Below, in pieces: positions 1 to 5,300 of a stretch of 5,300 bases of DNA. Position 1 is the stretch's first letter, and each line of letters opens with the position of its first letter. A program made the translations under genes and the position numbers. The notes beneath the pieces are model-generated. The model was not told the origin of the DNA and searched no databases. It saw only the letters and a program-made list of their open reading frames with translations. The stretch is from contig JAJAZH010000161.1 in the NCBI GenBank assembly GCA_026785815.1, positions 1-5,300 of the forward strand. The letters are read 5' to 3'. The stretch is from Ramlibacter sp. GTDB lineage: Bacteria > Pseudomonadota > Gammaproteobacteria > Burkholderiales > Burkholderiaceae_C.

Positions 1-519
1 GAAAGGCACGCCGCGCCAGATGTTGGCCGCGATTACCGAGAAGCGGGCGTTCCAGGGACTGCCCAGGAAATCGATGTAGGTGTCGATGACGCCCATCTTG
101 ACCAGCACCCAGCTGATGATCGAGAACTGGGCATCGAACAGCCACCAGAACGCGATTGCCGACAGCGCCGTCGGCACGATGTACGGCAGCAGGATGACAG
201 CGCGGAAAAAGGACTTGAAGCGCAGGTTCTTGTTCAGCAGCAGCGCCAGCCACAGGCCCAGGAAGAACTTAAAGACGCTGGCGATGGTGGTGTAGAACAA
301 CGTGTTGAACAGCGCCAGCTGGGTGACGCTGTCGGTCGCCAGGAAGATGTAGTTCTCCAGCCCGACCCACTCGCCGGGCCGGCCGACCTTGGCGTCGGTG
401 AAGCCAAGCCAGACCCCCAGCCCGAGCGGGTAGGTCAGGAACAGGAGCAGCAACACCGCCGCGGGCAGCAGGAAGATCAGCCCGAGCGCGTTGCGGCTGT
501 TCTGCAGTTTTTCAAGCAT
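1..519 (-). CDS. ABC sugar-type transporter, inner-membrane permease 1 (MalF/UgpA-like), 3' end cut off by window
   Basis: This is one of the two membrane subunits expected in a CUT1-type importer; it would pair with a second permease and the ATPase encoded upstream to pass the solute delivered by the binding protein across the inner membrane. The 173 visible residues start MLEKLQNSRNALGLIF. They hold a first membrane segment at about residues 11-34, a periplasmic stretch with the family-typical GLENYIFL (53-60), a second segment at about 72-95, and a third at about 106-128 containing LLPYIVPTALSAIAFWW. The reading frame is open to the window edge at WRGVPF. The cytoplasmic EAA loop that contacts the ATPase would lie further on and is not visible. 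Family members are about 290-310 residues, so roughly 40% is missing. The start is uncertain: the ATG at 519 fits the usual family N-terminus, but an in-frame ATG at 570 would add 17 residues, and neither has a clear Shine-Dalgarno sequence. The family call is firm; the substrate is unknown. Confidence 0.9.
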   Translation of the reverse strand, partial: MLEKLQNSRNALGLIFLLPAAVLLLLFLTYPLGLGVWLGFTDAKVGRPGEWVGLENYIFLATDSVTQLALFNTLFYTTIASVFKFFLGLWLALLLNKNLRFKSFFRAVILLPYIVPTALSAIAFWWLFDAQFSIISWVLVKMGVIDTYIDFLGSPWNARFSVIAANIWRGVPF

Positions 520-636
520 AGGGAAATACGACGCGACAAGCCCGGGATCACCCGCCAGATTGACCGCCATGCGCCGCAAGGCAGCATGTGCGCATCGAAT
601 CAGGCGGCAAGTTGAGCGGCACCTGCGGTGTCCGCC
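520..636 (-). other. Spacer between binding-protein and permease genes
   Basis: This 117-bp spacer (66 bp if the permease starts at 570) contains most of the hairpin at 614-638 and no recognisable promoter. The permease gene is most simply read as part of the same transcript. Confidence 0.5.
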
Positions 637-638
637 TC
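614..638 (-). other. Hairpin over the stop codon of the binding-protein gene
   Basis: In the transcript, GAGGCGGACACC pairs with GGTGCCGCTC around a GCA loop. This gives ten base pairs with two single-base bulges (positions 636 and 631). The stem includes part of the TGA stop of the binding-protein gene. No T-tract follows on the minus strand, so it is not a standard intrinsic terminator. In many importer operons a stem after the binding-protein gene protects the upstream mRNA from 3' decay or dampens read-through to the permeases; that role here is an inference. Confidence 0.4.
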
Positions 639-1965
639 AAACCTTGTAGTAGCGCTCGGCGCGCTTCTGGGCCCGCTCGGCGGCTTCCTTCGGCGTCTTC
701 GAGCCGCTGGCTGCCTCGGCCACCATGTTGACCACGATGAAGTCGGCCCCGGCGCCCGCCGATGCGTAGCCGAGCTTGCCCGCGAAACCGGAGGGGCGCA
801 TGTTCTTGACGGCGTCGCGGTACGGAGTGTTTTTCGGGTCGGAGGTCCAGACCGGAATCTTCGCGTAAGCATCCAGCGGCGGCGCGATGTAGCCGCTCGC
901 ACTGGTCAGCCAGGGCTCGAACTGCTCCTGCTCCATCATGAAGCGCAGGAATTCCTTGGCCGCCTGCGGGTACTTGGTGTACTTCATGACCATCTGGTTG
1001 AAGAACAGGTGCGACTCGGTCGGAACGCCCACCGGCCCGATCGGATAGGAGGCGTGCTGCACGTCCTCCTTGAGGGCCTGGACCTTCGGGTCGGTCGCGA
1101 TCTTGGTGGCGTAATAGATCGAGATGCCGTTGTTGGTGACGCTGATCTGGCTGTCCAGGAAGGCCTTGTTGTTGTTCGGGTCCAGCCACGACAGCGTTCC
1201 AGGGATCAAATGCGGATACATCTCCTTGGCATACTCGAGCGCCTTGATCGTCTCGGCGCTGTCGATGACGACCTTGTTGTTCTGGTCGACCAGCTTGCCG
1301 CCGTGCGACCAGATCAGCCAGTTGGTCCACAAGCCGTCCCCGGTCGCGTTGCCCAGCGCAAAACCGCCGGGCGTGCCCTTGGCGTGCAGCGCCTTGAGCA
1401 TGGCCAGGAAGCCCGTGGTGTCCTTGGGAAACGCGTCGAAGCCGGCCGCCTTCAACATGCTCTGGCGGTAGACCATCATCGCGCCGGCGGCGCCCAGCGG
1501 AATGCCGATCCATTTCTTGCCGTCCGGGCGCAGGTAAGCCTCGCACGCCGGGTACCAGCCGCCGTATTTCCTGGCCAGATACGTGGCCAGGTCGGTCACG
1601 TCCAGCAGCTTCTCTGGATACAGGTTGGCGTCATCATTGGTCGACAGGATGATGTCGGGGCCGGCGCCGGTGTTGGCGGCCACCGCGGCCTTCGGCCGGA
1701 CGTCTTCCCAGCCTTCGTTGTCGACCCGCACCTCGATGCCGGTCTTCTCGGTGAACCGCTTGACGTTGACCATGTAGGCGTCGATATCGCCTTGCACGAA
1801 CCGGCTCCAGCGAAGCACCCTCAGCTTGGCGCCCTTCTCGGGCTTGTACACCAGGGCCTGGGCATGCACGGCCGGAGCGAACACCGCAGCACCGGTGCCG
1901 AACGTGGCAGCGGCGGCGACCCCCGCGGAACCTTCGAGGAATTTGCGGCGATTGAACTCAGTCAT
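637..1965 (-). CDS. Extracellular solute-binding protein of an ABC importer (SBP family 1), Tat-exported
   Basis: This 442-residue protein is the periplasmic receptor that captures the solute and presents it to the permeases. The N-terminus is a twin-arginine signal peptide: N-R-R-K-F-L at residues 5-10, an alanine/glycine-rich hydrophobic stretch (13-30), and a likely cleavage site after AVHA (32-35). The mature part has the family 1 architecture: an opening strand KLRVLRWS (47-54), FTEKTGIEVRV (71-81), GPDIILSTNDDANLY (102-116), and the hinge-region block KKWIGIPLGAAGAMMVYRQSMLKAAGF (150-176). It is rich in Trp and Tyr, as sugar-binding clefts often are, but the ligand cannot be named. The ATG is preceded by AAGGAGA about 8 nt upstream, which supports this start. 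The gene follows the ATPase gene after 57 nt and precedes the permease gene. Tat export implies folding in the cytoplasm before transport. A long open frame runs antisense across the gene and is read here as a high-GC shadow. Confidence 0.95.
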   Translation of the reverse strand: MTEFNRRKFLEGSAGVAAAATFGTGAAVFAPAVHAQALVYKPEKGAKLRVLRWSRFVQGDIDAYMVNVKRFTEKTGIEVRVDNEGWEDVRPKAAVAANTGAGPDIILSTNDDANLYPEKLLDVTDLATYLARKYGGWYPACEAYLRPDGKKWIGIPLGAAGAMMVYRQSMLKAAGFDAFPKDTTGFLAMLKALHAKGTPGGFALGNATGDGLWTNWLIWSHGGKLVDQNNKVVIDSAETIKALEYAKEMYPHLIPGTLSWLDPNNNKAFLDSQISVTNNGISIYYATKIATDPKVQALKEDVQHASYPIGPVGVPTESHLFFNQMVMKYTKYPQAAKEFLRFMMEQEQFEPWLTSASGYIAPPLDAYAKIPVWTSDPKNTPYRDAVKNMRPSGFAGKLGYASAGAGADFIVVNMVAEAASGSKTPKEAAERAQKRAERYYKV

Positions 1966-1971
1966 GGCTTG

Positions 1972-1978
1972 TCTCCTT
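1972..1978 (-). promoter_or_regulatory. Shine-Dalgarno sequence of the solute-binding protein gene
   Basis: Read on the minus strand, AAGGAGA lies about 6-8 nt before the ATG at 1965. It is the strongest ribosome binding site in the transporter operon, in keeping with the high expression usual for binding proteins. Confidence 0.85.
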
Positions 1979-2022
1979 GGGTGAACATTCGTGATGGACG
2001 CTGGTGAATCAATGGGGCCGGT

Positions 2023-3096
2023 TCAGGCTGCCAGCCGCTGGCCGGTGTCGGCGTCGAACAGATGGGCGCGCTGGCGATCGGGCAACAGGTGAATGGTGCT
2101 GCCGGGCGCGAAGTCATGGCGCTCACGGAACACTGCGGAAAGCTCGACGCCTTCGTGGCGGCAGGCGACAAACGTGTCCATTCCGGTGGGTTCCATCACC
2201 ACCACCCGGGCCGGGATGCCGGCGCTGTCGGAGAGGGTCAGGTGCTCAGGGCGGGTGCCGAACACCACCGGCTGGCCGTCACTGCCATTGGCCAAGGGCG
2301 GTGCATCGAGCCGCGTGCCGTCGTTCAGTTCGACCTGGGCCGAAGACCCATCGCGTCGCAGGGTGCCGGGCAAAAAATTCATGGCCGGCGAACCGATGAA
2401 GCCGGCGACGAACTGGTTGGCCGGGTGATCGTACAAATCGAGCGGACTGCCGGACTGCTCGATCCGGCCGTCGCGCATGACGACGATCTTGTCGCCCATT
2501 GTCATGGCTTCGATCTGGTCGTGGGTGACGTAGACCGAAGTGGTTTTCAGGCGCTGGTGAAGTTCCTTGATTTCGCTGCGCATCGCCACCCGCAGCTTGG
2601 CGTCGAGGTTGGAAAGCGGCTCGTCGAACAGGAACACCTGCGGATCGCGCACGATCGCCCGGCCCATCGCCACGCGCTGGCGCTGGCCGCCGGACAGCTG
2701 GCGCGGATAGCGGTCGAGCAGCGCGCCCAGCGCCAGGATCTCGGCGGCGCGGGCGACCTTGCTGTCGATGGTCGGCTGGTCTTGCTTGGCCATCTCGAGC
2801 GCGAATGCCATGTTGCGCCGCACCGTCATGTGCGGATAGAGCGCGTAGTTCTGGAACACCATCGCGATATCGCGTTCCTTGGGCGGCAGGTCGTTGACCT
2901 TGCGCTCCCCGATCAGGATCTCGCCGCCGCTGACCTGCTCGAGGCCGGCGATCATCCGCAGCAGCGTGGACTTGCCGCAGCCGGAGGGCCCGACCAGCAC
3001 GGTAAACGACCCATCCGGGATGTCGATGTCGACCCCGTGCAGGATCGGCACCGGACCGAAGTTTTTCCTGACCTCCCGAATGGTAACGCTGGCCAT
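2023..3096 (-). CDS. ugpC: ABC importer ATPase subunit (MalK/UgpC/MsmX family)
   Basis: This 357-residue cytoplasmic ATPase powers the importer. From the ATG at 3096 all nucleotide-binding motifs are intact: Walker A GPSGCGKST (36-44), Q-loop Gln82 in VFQNYALYPHMTV, signature LSGGQ (134-138) followed by RQRVAMGRAIVRDP, Walker B VFLFDEP (154-160), D-loop SNLD (162-165) and switch His192 in YVTHDQ. The C-terminal part from about residue 235 (MNFLPG, GTRPEHL) is the MalK-type regulatory TOBE region, which separates this family from exporter ATPases. The length is normal for the family. A TTG codon at 3159 opens the same frame and would add 21 residues of non-family sequence. I prefer 3096 because GGAAAG lies 7 nt before it and MASVTIREVRK is a typical family N-terminus. 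It is the first gene of the visible operon. Such ATPases are often labelled UgpC from homology alone; that does not mean the substrate is glycerol 3-phosphate. Confidence 0.95.
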   Translation of the reverse strand: MASVTIREVRKNFGPVPILHGVDIDIPDGSFTVLVGPSGCGKSTLLRMIAGLEQVSGGEILIGERKVNDLPPKERDIAMVFQNYALYPHMTVRRNMAFALEMAKQDQPTIDSKVARAAEILALGALLDRYPRQLSGGQRQRVAMGRAIVRDPQVFLFDEPLSNLDAKLRVAMRSEIKELHQRLKTTSVYVTHDQIEAMTMGDKIVVMRDGRIEQSGSPLDLYDHPANQFVAGFIGSPAMNFLPGTLRRDGSSAQVELNDGTRLDAPPLANGSDGQPVVFGTRPEHLTLSDSAGIPARVVVMEPTGMDTFVACRHEGVELSAVFRERHDFAPGSTIHLLPDRQRAHLFDADTGQRLAA

Positions 3097-3137
3097 GCAC
3101 TCGCTTTCCGAAAAACGCGGCGAATAAGTCGCCCTCC

Positions 3138-3151
3138 GGTGCGATTGCACC
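3138..3151. promoter_or_regulatory. Possible operator dyad upstream of the transporter ATPase gene
   Basis: GGTGC-GATT-GCACC is a 5-bp inverted repeat with a 4-bp centre, 41-54 bp upstream of the ATPase start. Its position suits an operator in the leader or core promoter of the transporter operon, and short dyads like this are typical of local sugar-responsive repressors. It is short enough to be chance, and no regulator gene lies in the window. Confidence 0.25.
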
Positions 3152-3278
3152 TTCGACAATGCGAGCCCAATGCTTGCAGTAGCGGTGCAGTGTGGTCACC
3201 GGCCGCCGCAGCCGCCATCGGGGCAAACCACTAGCTGCGGCAGGTCGTCGTTGGAGGCGCTGCCCCACGCTTCAAAAA

Positions 3279-3299
3279 CGCGTCAGGGGCGCGTCAGGG
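3279..3299 (+). repeat. 10-bp tandem direct repeat CGCGTCAGGG with an 11-bp period
   Basis: CGCGTCAGGG occurs at 3279-3288 and again at 3290-3299, separated by one G, so the copies face the same side of the helix. It ends 13 bp before the GCTATCGC array. It may be a regulator site or simply a small duplication; its function is unknown. Confidence 0.6.
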
Positions 3300-3312
3300 A
3301 AGCAGGCACTGT

Positions 3313-5300
<1,988 letters not shown>

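Noticed and set aside
548..1546. Minus-strand 332-codon frame overlapping the binding-protein gene out of frame
   Set aside because: It is an alternative frame of the same strand, rich in Arg, Gly and Gln, with no domain; it is a by-product of the true gene.
628..2007. Long plus-strand open frame (459 codons) antisense to the binding-protein gene
   Set aside because: It mirrors the binding-protein gene in a high-GC sequence, and its translation is rich in Arg, Gly, Val and His with no recognisable domain. The minus-strand protein has clear family motifs and a good ribosome binding site.
3097..3159. 21-codon N-terminal extension of the ATPase from a TTG start
   Set aside because: The added residues do not resemble the family, whereas the ATG at 3096 has a Shine-Dalgarno-like GGAAAG and gives the normal N-terminus.
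2062..3234. Plus-strand open frame (390 codons) antisense to the ATPase gene
   Set aside because: It is a shadow of a gene with every ABC ATPase motif intact; the antisense product has low-complexity composition and no domain.

Overview
The window looks like chromosomal DNA of a high-GC Gram-negative bacterium. I would guess a proteobacterium, possibly Burkholderiales, from the GC-rich third codon positions, the twin-arginine-exported sugar-type binding protein, and the style of the permease and catalase-peroxidase sequences. No rRNA, tRNA or lineage-specific marker is present, so this placement is an inference.

The left 60% (positions 1-3096) is a minus-strand ABC import operon of the carbohydrate uptake (CUT1/MalK-UgpC) type. 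In transcription order it holds an ATPase (3096 to 2023), a periplasmic solute-binding protein with a Tat signal peptide (1965 to 637) and the first inner-membrane permease (519 down to the left edge, where it is cut off). A second permease would be expected just beyond the left edge. A strong 10-bp hairpin sits over the stop codon of the binding-protein gene, ahead of the permease. The substrate cannot be read from the sequence.

The right 36% (3416-5300) is a plus-strand gene for a bifunctional catalase-peroxidase (KatG). It has all the haem-pocket residues and the Met-Tyr-Trp adduct residues, and is cut off by the right edge after 628 codons.

The two transcription units diverge from a 319-bp intergenic region (3097-3415) that contains the least ordinary sequence in the window. 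It has three copies of the octamer GCTATCGC in alternating orientation (3313-3351), the first two forming a perfect LysR-type T-N11-A palindrome that matches the central half of the OxyR consensus. Just upstream is a 10-bp direct repeat with an 11-bp period (3279-3299), and near the transporter side a small GGTGC/GCACC dyad (3138-3151). The simplest reading is peroxide-responsive activation of katG, with a separate possible operator for the transporter operon. I see no mobile element, CRISPR array or RNA gene, and nothing that supports a wholly new system.
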